Source of the DNA: Pseudoduganella rivuli
Lineage (GTDB): Bacteria > Pseudomonadota > Gammaproteobacteria > Burkholderiales > Burkholderiaceae_D
Assembly: GCF_009674485.1 (NCBI RefSeq)
Contig: NZ_WKJJ01000021.1
Coordinates: 62,001 to 126,000 of the forward strand
Direction of reading: 5' to 3'
DNA: 64,000 bases
Of the stretch, positions 8,745-16,923 are shown one piece after another. Positions within the stretch are counted from its first letter, which is position 1. Each line of letters begins with the position of its first letter. Below the pieces are notes generated by a model. That model worked only from the letters and a program-made list of their open reading frames with translations. It ran no database searches and had not been told where the DNA came from. The position numbers were made by a program, and so were the translations under genes.

Positions 8745-9368
8745 ATGGCTGATCGTGATCCTGGTAGTCCCAACCAACAACCGATCAAACTGGCGCCACT
8801 ACCGGCGTTCATCTTCATGTCCCGCTGGCTGCAGTTGCCGTTGTACCTGGGGCTGATCCTTGCACAGTGCGTCTACGTTTTCCACTTCTGGGTTGAACTG
8901 AAGGACTTGATTGGCGCGGCGCTGGGCAGCGAGTCCGCGCTGCAGCACATATTCCAGGCGGTCGCGGTGCCCGGCGCGAAGATGCCGGACAAATTGAATG
9001 AGACCACCATCATGCTGGTGGTATTGGGGCTGATCGACGTGGTCATGATCTCGAACCTGTTGATCATGGTGATCGTGGGCGGCTATGAAACCTTCGTGTC
9101 GCGCATGCGGCTGGAAGGCCATCCGGACCAGCCGGAGTGGCTGTCGCACGTGAATGCGTCCGTGCTGAAGACCAAGCTGGCGATGGCGATCGTCGGCATT
9201 TCGTCGATCCACCTGTTAAAGACGTTTATCAATGCCGGCTCGTACGAGCCCCCTGTCATCATCGCGCAGACCGGCATTCACATCGTATTCCTGTTGTCCA
9301 CGATCGCGATCGCGTACACGGATCACCTGATGACCAAAACTCAGGCAATAACAATAAAGCACCACTGA
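8745..9368 (+). CDS. UPF0114 (YqhA-like) inner-membrane protein
   Basis: The protein has 207 residues. Hydrophobic segments fall near residues 28-48 (LQLPLYLGLILAQCVYVFHFW), 91-115 (TIMLVVLGLIDVVMISNLLIMVIVGGY), 143-160 and 175-197, giving about four membrane spans, as in UPF0114. GGYETFVSRM is conserved in the family as I recall it. The function is not established. ATG 8745 is chosen over upstream starts because AGGAG lies at 8731-8735. The fumarase gene begins 33 bp downstream on the same strand, so co-transcription is possible. Confidence 0.85.
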   Translation: MADRDPGSPNQQPIKLAPLPAFIFMSRWLQLPLYLGLILAQCVYVFHFWVELKDLIGAALGSESALQHIFQAVAVPGAKMPDKLNETTIMLVVLGLIDVVMISNLLIMVIVGGYETFVSRMRLEGHPDQPEWLSHVNASVLKTKLAMAIVGISSIHLLKTFINAGSYEPPVIIAQTGIHIVFLLSTIAIAYTDHLMTKTQAITIKHH

Positions 9369-9401
9369 CCGCGTATTTTTTCCATCTCTAGCGAGTTCAC
9401 C

Positions 9402-10931
9402 ATGACCATCATCAAGCAAGACGATCTGATCGAATCCGTAGCCGCCGCGCTGCAGTACATCAGCTATTACCACCCGGCCGACTACATCCAGCACCTGGCG
9501 CGCGCTTACGAAGTAGAGCAAAGCCCTGCCGCCAAGGATGCGATCGCACAGATCCTGACCAACTCGCGCATGTGCGCGGAAGGCAAGCGTCCGATTTGCC
9601 AGGATACCGGCATCGTCAACGTCTTCCTGAAGATCGGCATGGGTGTGCGCTTTGAAGGCTTCACCGGCACCGTCACCGACGCGATCAACGAAGGCGTGCG
9701 CCGCGCCTACAACTTCGCGGACAACAAGCTGCGCGCGTCGATCGTGGCCGACCCGCACTTCGAGCGCAAGAACACCAAGGACAACACGCCGGCCGTGGTG
9801 CACATGGAACTGGTGGAAGGCGACACGGTCGACGTGAGCGTCGCGGCCAAAGGCGGCGGCTCCGAGAACAAGACCAAGTTCGTCATGCTGAACCCATCGG
9901 ACTCGCTGGTGGACTGGGTCCTGAAAACCGTACCGCTGATGGGCGCCGGCTGGTGCCCGCCTGGCATGCTGGGTATCGGTATCGGCGGCTCCGCTGAAAA
10001 AGCCATGCTGATGGCCAAAGAGTCGCTGATGGAAGACATCGACATGTACGAGCTGAAGCAGCGCGGTCCCCGCAACAAGACCGAAGAACTGCGTATCGAA
10101 CTGTGCGACAAGATCAATGCACTGGGCATCGGCGCGCAGGGCCTGGGCGGCCTGACGACCGTGCTGGACGTGAAGATCAACATGTACCCGACCCACGCGG
10201 CGTCGAAGCCGGTCGCCATGATCCCGAACTGCGCCGCGACCCGCCACGCGCACTTCGTGCTGGATGGTTCCGGTCCTGCGTACATCGAACCACCGAAGCT
10301 GTCCGACTGGCCGGATGTGTCGTGGGCGCCGGATACCGAAAAATCCAAGCGCGTCGACCTCAACACGCTGACCCGCGAAGAAGTGGCATCGTGGAAGCCC
10401 GGCCAGACCCTGCTGCTGAACGGCAAAATGCTGACCGGCCGCGACGCCGCGCACAAGCGCATCCAGGACATGCTGGCCAAGGGCGAATCGCTGCCGGTGG
10501 ACTTCACCAACCGCGTCATCTACTACGTGGGCCCGGTCGATCCGGTGCGCGACGAAGTCGTTGGCCCGGCCGGCCCGACCACCGCGACCCGCATGGACAA
10601 GTTCACCGACATGATGCTGGAAAAAACCGGCCTGATTTCCATGATCGGCAAAGCGGAACGCGGCCCTGCCGCCATCGAGTCGATCAAGAAGCATAAATCG
10701 GCATACCTGATGGCGGTCGGCGGCTCCGCTTACCTGGTGTCGAAGGCGATCAAGCAGGCCAAGGTGGTCGGCTTCGAAGACCTGGGCATGGAAGCGATCT
10801 ACGAGTTCGACGTGGTCGACATGCCGGTCACCGTGGCGGTGGATTCGGAAGGCACGTCGGTGCACAACACCGGTCCTAAAGAGTGGCAGGCCAAGATCGA
10901 GCAGCTGAACGTGGCGGTCGTCGCCAAGTAA
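9402..10931 (+). CDS. fumA: Fumarate hydratase, class I (iron-sulfur)
   Basis: The protein has 509 residues, typical of the single-chain class I fumarase with fused alpha and beta parts. It hydrates fumarate to malate in the TCA cycle using an oxygen-sensitive [4Fe-4S] cluster. Cluster-region motifs are visible: RMCAEGKRPICQDTG near the N-terminus, a Gly-rich GIGIGGSAEKAM, and PNCAATRHAHF. The C-terminal half has the YYVGPVDPV and GPAGPTTATRMDKF signatures. It may follow the UPF0114 gene in one transcript and ends at a clear terminator before murI. Whether fumA or fumB is the better symbol depends on local convention. Confidence 0.95.
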   Translation: MTIIKQDDLIESVAAALQYISYYHPADYIQHLARAYEVEQSPAAKDAIAQILTNSRMCAEGKRPICQDTGIVNVFLKIGMGVRFEGFTGTVTDAINEGVRRAYNFADNKLRASIVADPHFERKNTKDNTPAVVHMELVEGDTVDVSVAAKGGGSENKTKFVMLNPSDSLVDWVLKTVPLMGAGWCPPGMLGIGIGGSAEKAMLMAKESLMEDIDMYELKQRGPRNKTEELRIELCDKINALGIGAQGLGGLTTVLDVKINMYPTHAASKPVAMIPNCAATRHAHFVLDGSGPAYIEPPKLSDWPDVSWAPDTEKSKRVDLNTLTREEVASWKPGQTLLLNGKMLTGRDAAHKRIQDMLAKGESLPVDFTNRVIYYVGPVDPVRDEVVGPAGPTTATRMDKFTDMMLEKTGLISMIGKAERGPAAIESIKKHKSAYLMAVGGSAYLVSKAIKQAKVVGFEDLGMEAIYEFDVVDMPVTVAVDSEGTSVHNTGPKEWQAKIEQLNVAVVAK

Positions 10932-10956
10932 GCTGACGTCAGACCCTGCTGCCCGA

Positions 10957-10986
10957 GGCGGATCATTGCGATCCGCCTTATTTATT
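10957..10986 (+). terminator. Intrinsic terminator after fumA
   Basis: GGCGGATC (10957-10964) and GATCCGCC (10970-10977) form a perfect 8-bp stem with a 5-base loop, followed by TTATTTATTT. It separates fumA from murI. Confidence 0.85.
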
Positions 10987-11007
10987 TGCGCCGTATATAC
11001 TGCTGGA

Positions 11008-11853
11008 ATGACTTCTCATCCCCCTTTCCCCACCCCGGCCGACGCCCCGATCGGCGTCTTCGACTCCGGCGTCGGCGGCTTGTCCGTGCTGCGCCATATC
11101 CGCGCCCAGCTGCCGCAGGAACACTTGATTTACCTGGCCGACTCCGGCCACGCGCCCTATGGCGGCAAGACGGAAGCGTTCGTGGTGGAGCGCGCGCTGG
11201 CGATTGCCGCGTATCTGACGGGCAAAGGCGTCAAGGCGCTGGTAGTCGCCTGCAATACCGCGACAGTGGCCGCGATCAAGGCGGTGCGCGCGCACTACCC
11301 TGAATTGCCGGTGGTCGGCGTGGAACCGGGCCTGAAGCCCGGCGCCGCCGCCACGCGCAACGGCAAGGTCGGCGTGCTGGCCACCGTGCGCACGCTGCAA
11401 GGCGAAAAGCTGCTGCAACTGCGCGACCAGATCGCGGCAAGCACCGGTGCGCAATTCCTGCTGCAACCGTGTCCCGGCCTGGTCGACCTGATCGAACAGG
11501 GAGAATTGGATAGCGCCGCCACCGATGCGCTGCTGACCGGCTTCATCGCCCCGCTGCTGGAACAAGGGGCCGACACGCTGGTCTTGGGCTGCACCCATTA
11601 CCCGTTCGTGCTGCCCGCCATCGAGCGCGCCGTGCTTGCTGCCGGCGGCCATGACGTGAAACTGATCGACACCGGCGACGCGGTGGCGCGCCAGCTGGCG
11701 CGGCTGCTGGAAGGCGGCGGTTTGCAGCGCCCGGGCAGTGTCGGCCACCCGCCCATGCTGCACGGTTACACCACCGGCGGCGTCGATGCGCTGGCGCCGG
11801 CCTTCCGTTCGCTGCTGCAACTCGATGTTGTCGTGGAGCCGCTGAAAATTTAA
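11008..11853 (+). CDS. murI: Glutamate racemase
   Basis: The protein has 281 residues. It converts L- to D-glutamate for peptidoglycan without a cofactor. The two catalytic cysteines are visible: C82 in VVACNTAT and C195 in VLGCTHYPF. The start region carries the IGVFDSGVGGLSVL signature with D19. ATG 11008 is preferred because it begins a short natural N-terminus; the ribosome site is weak and the frame is open further upstream into the fumA terminator. It stands as a single gene between that terminator and the tRNA-His promoter. Confidence 0.95.
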   Translation: MTSHPPFPTPADAPIGVFDSGVGGLSVLRHIRAQLPQEHLIYLADSGHAPYGGKTEAFVVERALAIAAYLTGKGVKALVVACNTATVAAIKAVRAHYPELPVVGVEPGLKPGAAATRNGKVGVLATVRTLQGEKLLQLRDQIAASTGAQFLLQPCPGLVDLIEQGELDSAATDALLTGFIAPLLEQGADTLVLGCTHYPFVLPAIERAVLAAGGHDVKLIDTGDAVARQLARLLEGGGLQRPGSVGHPPMLHGYTTGGVDALAPAFRSLLQLDVVVEPLKI

Positions 11854-11892
11854 TCAAATAAGCAATTTTCACAAAAAAGTGGCGATTACCCT

Positions 11893-11920
11893 TTGCAAGT
11901 TCCGGATCCGCCTATATAAT
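11893..11920 (+). promoter_or_regulatory. Sigma-70 promoter of tRNA-His
   Basis: TTGCAA (11893-11898), a 16-base spacer, then TATAAT (11915-11920) gives a near-consensus promoter about 57 bases upstream of the tRNA. Confidence 0.8.
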
Positions 11921-11976
11921 TCGGTCCTGTCTTGCAGAACACAGCACAGACAGTAGCAGTAAAGCAGTAAAACAGC

Positions 11977-12053
11977 GGTGGCTGTAGCTCAGTTGGTAGA
12001 GTCCAGGATTGTGATTCCTGTTGTCGTGGGTTCGAGCCCCATCAGTCACCCCA
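11977..12053 (+). tRNA. tRNA-His (GTG anticodon)
   Basis: The cloverleaf is complete: acceptor GTGGCTG pairs with CAGTCAC, the anticodon loop is TTGTGAT, the T-arm is GTGGGTTCGAGCCCC, and CCA is encoded. The extra G at position -1 (11977) faces C73, the histidine-tRNA hallmark. The last 41 bases form part of the 47-bp left attachment repeat of the downstream island, so insertion rebuilt an intact tRNA. Confidence 0.97.
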
Positions 12054-12059
12054 AAATTT
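12013..12059 (+). repeat. Left attachment repeat (attL), 3' half of tRNA-His
   Basis: The 47 bases run from the anticodon stem through CCA and AAAATTT. They are identical to 18011-18057. Confidence 0.9.
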
Positions 12060-12104
12060 CAAATCAGGTCAATTAGTTAGCGAGATTGATCTGTTCCGCA
12101 AAGT

Positions 12105-12139
12105 GAAATTTTCCAACGCATTGGGAAATTTTCCAAACG
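12105..12139. repeat. Two tandem GAAATTTTCCAA(A)CG repeats near attL
   Basis: GAAATTTTCCAACGC (12105-12119) and GAAATTTTCCAAACG (12125-12139) repeat with a 20-bp period. Related copies lie near attR at 17884-17899 and, inverted, at 17942-17957. They resemble arm-type or excisionase-binding sites flanking an attachment core, or operators (inference). Confidence 0.55.
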
Positions 12140-12151
12140 TAGCGAAGAGAT

Positions 12152-12178
12152 GGCCGCCTTGTGCGGCCTTTTTTTTTG
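12152..12178 (+). terminator. Intrinsic terminator inside the island, after tRNA-His
   Basis: GGCCGC, a 5-base loop, GCGGCC and ten T residues form a strong plus-strand terminator. It would now end the tRNA-His transcript. The remaining stretch 12179-12343 holds only short frames I do not recognise. Confidence 0.85.
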
Positions 12179-12343
12179 CTTAAGGTCAATGGCGTTGCGG
12201 TTGCGCTTCGGCTGCGAAGCATCCTCGTTACGCGCCAAATGAAACCTCCAGCGCGGTGGAAACTCATTTCCCTTAGCTTCTGCTGCCGCCGTTGAAGGCA
12301 ATTCCGGAAAGACTTCGCCTCCCATAAATCTTGAGAAAACCGT

Positions 12344-13105
12344 ATGAAGAAAATTCTAACTTCCCTTCATAAGCAACCTCTGTGGATACAAATCCTAATC
12401 CAATTACTAAATGAGTATGCCCTTCCTCTTATATTGAGTACCATTTGGACCCTTTGGAACTCATCAAGCGCCGCCACTTACAAGGAGATATTAAAAGATG
12501 GATTACTAAATTTCTTTGCTATCGGATGGGCGTTTAGTCAATGGAATCGAGTTAAAAAACAGATCAAGACCGAAAAGGGGATTACGGATGTCAGAACCGG
12601 CATTAACGACTTGGTCGAAAAGCTAGAGAACAAAACGAACGATTTGATTGGATACGCTACTGGCGGAGATAGCTTCTGTGAGCTTAAGTTTTCCATGTCA
12701 ACATCCGAAAACATCGATATGCTGATTTTTACCCATCACGGCAAGTTTCCTTTAACTGAGATTAGCGCTCGGCTGGCAAACCTCGACGAATTCGATAGAC
12801 CAGTGCCACTAATTTTTTCCGAAATACTAAGCGGGAAAAACACATATGAGATCGAATCATCTATTCCCGAACATGTGCAAGCAGTTCCACCGAAAGTAAA
12901 AATACCAGTTTCCATAAACAAGCCCATCAGACTAAATGTGTTCTACACAGCGCGAAACGGAAGTTTCATGCAATGCTTAAGAATGAAATACCAGGATGGG
13001 AAGTGGTTAGAAGCCTCCAGGATTTTCCGAGATGAAAAGTTAATACACGAAAAAATTGACGCAGCGTTCCCGCGCACTTCCGAAGGCGATGTAGACTGGA
13101 ATTAA
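12344..13105 (+). CDS. Unknown island protein with N-terminal membrane segments
   Basis: I do not recognise this 253-residue protein. Two hydrophobic stretches lie near residues 13-41 (WIQILIQLLNEYALPLILST) and 53-66, then a charged, possibly coiled-coil segment (residues 68-100, VKKQIKTEKGITDVR, LVEKLENKTN). The rest is a soluble beta-rich region with FTHHGKFPLTEISARLANL and PVSINKPIRLNVFYTARNG. Codons are AT-rich (many AAA, ATT, TTA), unlike the host genes. Being the first gene of a defence-type island, a membrane-anchored effector or sensor is conceivable, but no catalytic motif is visible. The ribosome site is weak. Confidence 0.7.
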   Translation: MKKILTSLHKQPLWIQILIQLLNEYALPLILSTIWTLWNSSSAATYKEILKDGLLNFFAIGWAFSQWNRVKKQIKTEKGITDVRTGINDLVEKLENKTNDLIGYATGGDSFCELKFSMSTSENIDMLIFTHHGKFPLTEISARLANLDEFDRPVPLIFSEILSGKNTYEIESSIPEHVQAVPPKVKIPVSINKPIRLNVFYTARNGSFMQCLRMKYQDGKWLEASRIFRDEKLIHEKIDAAFPRTSEGDVDWN

Positions 13106-13203
13106 ATTAGCGCAGATTTTCAGTGTGGATTAGTATCGGGACAGCCGCCCGTATTTCCAGCGACCTCGCTCGTCGCCGATTCCTCTGCCGGTGGGCGGGT
13201 CAT

Positions 13204-13586
13204 GCAAAGCCAAGATTGCGTGTAATCGACCTTCGCCCCGCCTGCTTGACCTTACGCTCGAACCTCGTCAAAACAAAACGATACTGCTCAATCCAAAGGA
13301 TCCGAGGCTCGACCAGCTCCATCAGCCGTGACAAGTACGAGTACTTGCCTTTAAATTTCTTCTCCTTTCACATAGATTTTTTGAGACGGTCGCGATGCTT
13401 GATTTCGGACTGGATGACGACTTTGACCTGCGTCCGCGCCACCGCGACTGTTAGCGTTGCCTGCGCAGTGATGTAGTCGATGTGCCATTGACCAGCTTCA
13501 CGCCCACCGTGCATGGCGCCCATGCAGAACACACTATCCCGATCGACGCACAAGTTAGCCACCGTACCTATGGGGGCTAAACGCAA
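13204..13586 (-). pseudogene. Decayed unknown gene (internal stop)
   Basis: Read on the minus strand from about 13586, a coding-like frame (LCVDRDSVFCMGAMHGGREA, then WHIDYITAQATLTVAVARTQ) runs to a TGA at 13368-13370 and continues in the same frame (KEKKFKGKYSYLSRLMELVE, then PRILWIEQYRFVLTRFERKV) to a TGA at about 13204. An upstream in-frame TAG precludes a longer start. I do not recognise the family. One substitution at the internal stop would restore about 125 codons. Confidence 0.35.
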
Positions 13587-13968
13587 TCGGCCAGCCGGCT
13601 AAGCATTGAGTTCACCCAAGCACATGCGCCGCTCGTATTCGCGGCGGCGCGTCAAACCAGCAACGCGCCGGCCGCCAGCATAGTCTCGGGCCAGCACGCC
13701 GTTGCATGCGCTCATGAGGGCGCCCGGTTCAACTTCTTAAGCAGCGACGAATGGCAGAACAAGCTCCTCCCGAAGTTGTACGTGAACGACGTGTATGCAT
13801 CATATTCGTACTCCTTGATACGTGGCGTTGCTTGAGTGTTGGTCCTCACCCGGGCGCGCAGGTGTTTCGGGCAGCACCCTCTACCGTCACGCACCTACGT
13901 ACGACAAGCAGGAAAGCTACAGGGACGTGACGCAGAGACAAGCATCCAGCGGTCCTATTGCATTTGTT

Positions 13969-13986
13969 TGCGCAGACGTCTGCGCA
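13969..13986. repeat. 18-bp perfect palindrome in the island
   Basis: TGCGCAGACGTCTGCGCA is its own reverse complement. It lies in a non-coding part of the island. It could be an operator, a resolution site or a relic of a replication or transfer origin; nothing decides between these. Confidence 0.5.
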
Positions 13987-14039
13987 CAGGCCAGCAGCGC
14001 CGCGCAATAGCTCTGGCGGCCCGCTGTCGGCCCTTGAAT

Positions 14040-14062
14040 AAAAAAGCCCGGACTTGCCGGGC
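14040..14062 (-). terminator. Orphan minus-strand terminator
   Basis: GCCCGG, a 5-base loop, CCGGGC and six U residues form a good hairpin on the minus strand. No intact minus-strand gene lies upstream of it, so it may have belonged to a lost gene or to an antisense transcript of the DUF2971 leader. Confidence 0.6.
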
Positions 14063-14198
14063 AATCAACGAACTGCTGTGTATCCCCCGCTATGCTGCTG
14101 ATCGAGACGGGATACCACCTTCCGGCGTTGAAAATTCTCAAAATATGTTTCTTGCTGCTACTATCTGTTACACCTCACAGGTTTATGGAGATAATGAT

Positions 14199-15065
14199 AT
14201 GCGTTTGCTTGACAGTTATTTCACGAATACCCCAAAGGATTGCCTTTACCATTACACGAGTTTTTCATCCTTACTCGGCATAATTTCAAACAAAGAGCTA
14301 TGGATTAGTGATGTGCACTACATGAATGACAGTCGAGAAATGTTGCAAGCTTGCGAGGCTATTGAACACCTTCTCGAACCCATTTTAGCGTTCGAGCAAG
14401 ATAGCGATAAAAAAGCGCTGATGTGGCAATTCGGGAAATGGCTAAGCAACGTTCGCAATTACACGCGCGGCCACCTTTTCATTTTTTCGCTATCTGAGCA
14501 AATGAGCATTTTGAGTCAATGGCGAAGCTACACTCCTCATGGGAAAGGAGTTAGTATCGGTTTTAGTCGGGAATTACTTTCAAGACTCGCCACAAGTCCA
14601 GGATTTAGATTAGGGAGATGTTTATACCAAAAAAAAGAACAGGAACAGTTACTTTCTGATCTATTAGAAAAACTCTGGGAAACTGCCCGAACCGAGCACA
14701 CCGATTTAAGAGGCCGTTACACTATTGATAAATATTCTTATACACCAGTATTTTTGAAGCATGCAACAACAATTTATCAGGTGATGGCCTTAGTTAAACA
14801 TGAGGCATTTTCCGAAGAGCGGGAGTGGCGCCTTATATCGCCAATGTACTCGGACTTAAGTCCTTGCAATTTCCGAGAAGGAAAATCCATGTTAATTCCC
14901 TACATCAAATGTCCGATTGGACAGATGCAGAATATGTTCTCTTCGGTCTTACTAGGGCCAACTCCGCATACAGAGTTGGCGTTAGAGTCTTTAACCGCCT
15001 ATCTCGCGAACAGCAAGGTCTGTGACACAATCGTTTCTTGCGGAATTCCTTACAGAGAGTGGTGA
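14199..15065 (+). CDS. DUF2971 domain-containing protein
   Basis: The protein has 288 residues and has the DUF2971 signature: an N-terminal LYHYTSFSSLLGIISNKELWISDVHYMNDSREM followed by FIFSLSEQMSILSQWRSYTPHGKGVSIGF (quoted in two parts here only for position: residues ~13-45 and ~84-115). Members are often found in phages, islands and defence loci; the biochemical role is unknown. ATG 14199 has GGAG at 14187-14190; frames open further upstream run through non-coding sequence. Codon use is AT-rich. After it, 15066-15308 holds an 8-bp inverted repeat (15087-15094 and 15132-15139) and no gene. Confidence 0.8.
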   Translation: MRLLDSYFTNTPKDCLYHYTSFSSLLGIISNKELWISDVHYMNDSREMLQACEAIEHLLEPILAFEQDSDKKALMWQFGKWLSNVRNYTRGHLFIFSLSEQMSILSQWRSYTPHGKGVSIGFSRELLSRLATSPGFRLGRCLYQKKEQEQLLSDLLEKLWETARTEHTDLRGRYTIDKYSYTPVFLKHATTIYQVMALVKHEAFSEEREWRLISPMYSDLSPCNFREGKSMLIPYIKCPIGQMQNMFSSVLLGPTPHTELALESLTAYLANSKVCDTIVSCGIPYREW

Positions 15066-15308
15066 GCATAGAATTGACGCTTAGAGCCCTACAGCCGAAA
15101 CTGCGCCTCGAAATCGGAAGCGCCGAATCGACTGTAGGGGCACGGGACATCCCGGCAGACTGGTTGTGCATACGGACATCAACGAACGTTCTTCGGACCG
15201 CAATGGACAAATAGCAGATGCCGTGTCAAGTCATTTCAAGATGGTTTGCAAATTATTCTTTGCGCGACCAACCACCCTCGCCACTTCATGCCGGTTTCAA
15301 AAAATCTG

Positions 15309-16106
15309 TTAACACTCATTGAGTCGAAGACGCCGCAGAGAAATGGTGTGCACATAATGAATGAATCCTTTGATGTTTTCAACCGCCGCAACGACATAAT
15401 CCATCGTTGTGCTTAGGTGCTGGCCGTTCGCACTGGTGCTTTTAGTCTTCTTTCGGTATAACTCGTTTACGAAACCTCGGTTGTGCACGACAAGGTTACG
15501 GCGATATACGTGCTCTCTAATAGCCTCCCATGCATCGAAGTTCGATAAAGAAATATTCGCCTTTTTCTCAAAATATACGGCGATATCATCTATGCTCCCA
15601 CGTCCCAATCCATCTGCCTCCCGATTCGCAAGTGCTTCCCTTACCGCTGCCATTGACCGGTAGGAAAGAACTTCTTCACAGGACATTTGGTTACTACTCC
15701 GCAGCATTTCAGGACGCGCAAGCAGCATCTCTCTCGCGTAGTCTTTCAGAAAGGCTTCCAGTCTAGAAATTACGTACACCAACGACATTTCAGCCATAAA
15801 GCTCTGCTGTTTCACAGGTATGGCAAACTTCAACATCAACGCCGCAACGCGGTCGGACACATCGAGTTCGAAGACCTTTTCTGGCTTTCGAGTAATTCTC
15901 CTTTTAGCTTTCGTAGCGGTAGAAAGGACTGCCTCGCCGATGGAATTCAGTTGCGCAATCTCAGCTGCCGTGAACGATTGTGTTTCTGGGATGGGACGTA
16001 ATTTCTCAGCAAGATTCTGATGAATCTCCTGCGCAAACTCGCCAATCAGCCTTATATCATTAACTGAGCTTTCGACGATACGCTGCAAATATTTTGATGA
16101 TGTCAT
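15309..16106 (-). CDS. HEPN-type putative RNase (abortive-infection-like) protein
   Basis: The protein has 265 residues and is largely helical. Near the C-terminus R203-N-L-V-V-H208 followed by N-R-G matches the HEPN R-x4-6-H catalytic signature with a polar residue after Arg. HEPN proteins of this kind are metal-independent RNases in toxin-antitoxin and abortive-infection systems. A central amphipathic region (VYVISRLEAFLKDYAREML) fits the family's helical dimer core. No partner antitoxin such as a MNT nucleotidyltransferase is adjacent. It is convergent with the DUF2971 gene and has AT-rich codon use. Confidence 0.65.
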   Translation of the reverse strand: MTSSKYLQRIVESSVNDIRLIGEFAQEIHQNLAEKLRPIPETQSFTAAEIAQLNSIGEAVLSTATKAKRRITRKPEKVFELDVSDRVAALMLKFAIPVKQQSFMAEMSLVYVISRLEAFLKDYAREMLLARPEMLRSSNQMSCEEVLSYRSMAAVREALANREADGLGRGSIDDIAVYFEKKANISLSNFDAWEAIREHVYRRNLVVHNRGFVNELYRKKTKSTSANGQHLSTTMDYVVAAVENIKGFIHYVHTISLRRLRLNEC

Positions 16107-16923
16107 AAGCCCTAACGCACGGCAGAAATCGACGCACCCTTAGCGTGACTAGGTTAAATGGATGATTGGGAAAACCGTATATTTTCAGCCACCTGATTGA
16201 CGTATTTACCCGAAAGCGAAAATGGCATAACAGATGGCATATCGGTCACCCATTTTACGAGTTCAATGGCTAAATAGCTTATCTAGCTCAGCTTCGACTT
16301 CACATAAGTCTCGTAAAACAACTTCACGACTGCCAACAGCTTTATAAATTGGTTAGGAGCCGCTACACCAGTACAGTTTAAAAAGACTGCCCATGTCATC
16401 TGAACTTCTGGAATTTGATCATACTTCTGCTTCGCGAAATCATCAACGGATTAAGAGCCAGCTTGTATTCACTCCGGTGGGTCAGTTTTCAACCGGCGTT
16501 GACACTTCACCCGCTTGTCGGACACACGGCCGACGAACTAGAACGCCAATACGCCGGACAGGATGGCACGGTCTTCCGCATCGTACAGGAGTACAACGGC
16601 ATCCCAGCCGCTGACGCTGGATTTAAGACCACCACGTACATAGCCTGGCCAAGCTGTAAAGCAGCAGCACTTAATACGCTGCCAGCGGCCGCACCAGGAA
16701 ATTCAACCCGTCGGCCCACCACAGGTCCAGCGGCTGTATTTGCATAAAGGCTGCTGGTGTGCATAGCGTCCATGAACAACTCTGTGTTCGTATTGAAGAA
16801 TCTTTCATGCCTTGCGTCCCTTGCTCCGGAATGGGGGATCAACATACGGCAGTATGATCGGCGCTTAGAAAAACTAGCAAAGGCAACCGAGTAATACAAA
16901 ATGGTCGAGCAGGAAAGGCAAAA
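16107..16923. other. Island stretch without an intact gene; possible IS fragment
   Basis: About 800 bp with no convincing coding frame. Around 16164-16330 the minus strand shows broken short frames (one ends LCEVEAELDKLFSH) that look like gene remnants. At 16476-16504 lies a sequence whose minus strand begins TGTCAACGCCGGTTGAAAA, resembling the termini of IS21-family elements as I recall them. No transposase is present. Confidence 0.45.

Larger units (their letters stand above)
13106..14198. other. Island stretch without an intact gene; decayed sequence
   Basis: About 1.1 kb between two island genes. Its GC is closer to the chromosome than that of the neighbours, suggesting a different origin. 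It contains the probable relic at 13204-13586, an 18-bp perfect palindrome at 13969-13986, and a minus-strand terminator at 14040-14062 with no intact gene to serve. Another short minus-strand frame (13712-13894) ends with NFGRSLFCHSSLLKKL and matches nothing I know. Confidence 0.6.

Noticed and set aside
12077..12325. Truncated integrase next to attL
   Set aside because: The short minus-strand frame shows none of the R...H-x-x-R...Y residues of tyrosine recombinases, and its codon pattern is not convincing.
16476..16504. Intact insertion sequence
   Set aside because: Only an IS21-like end can be suspected; no transposase genes or second terminus are present.
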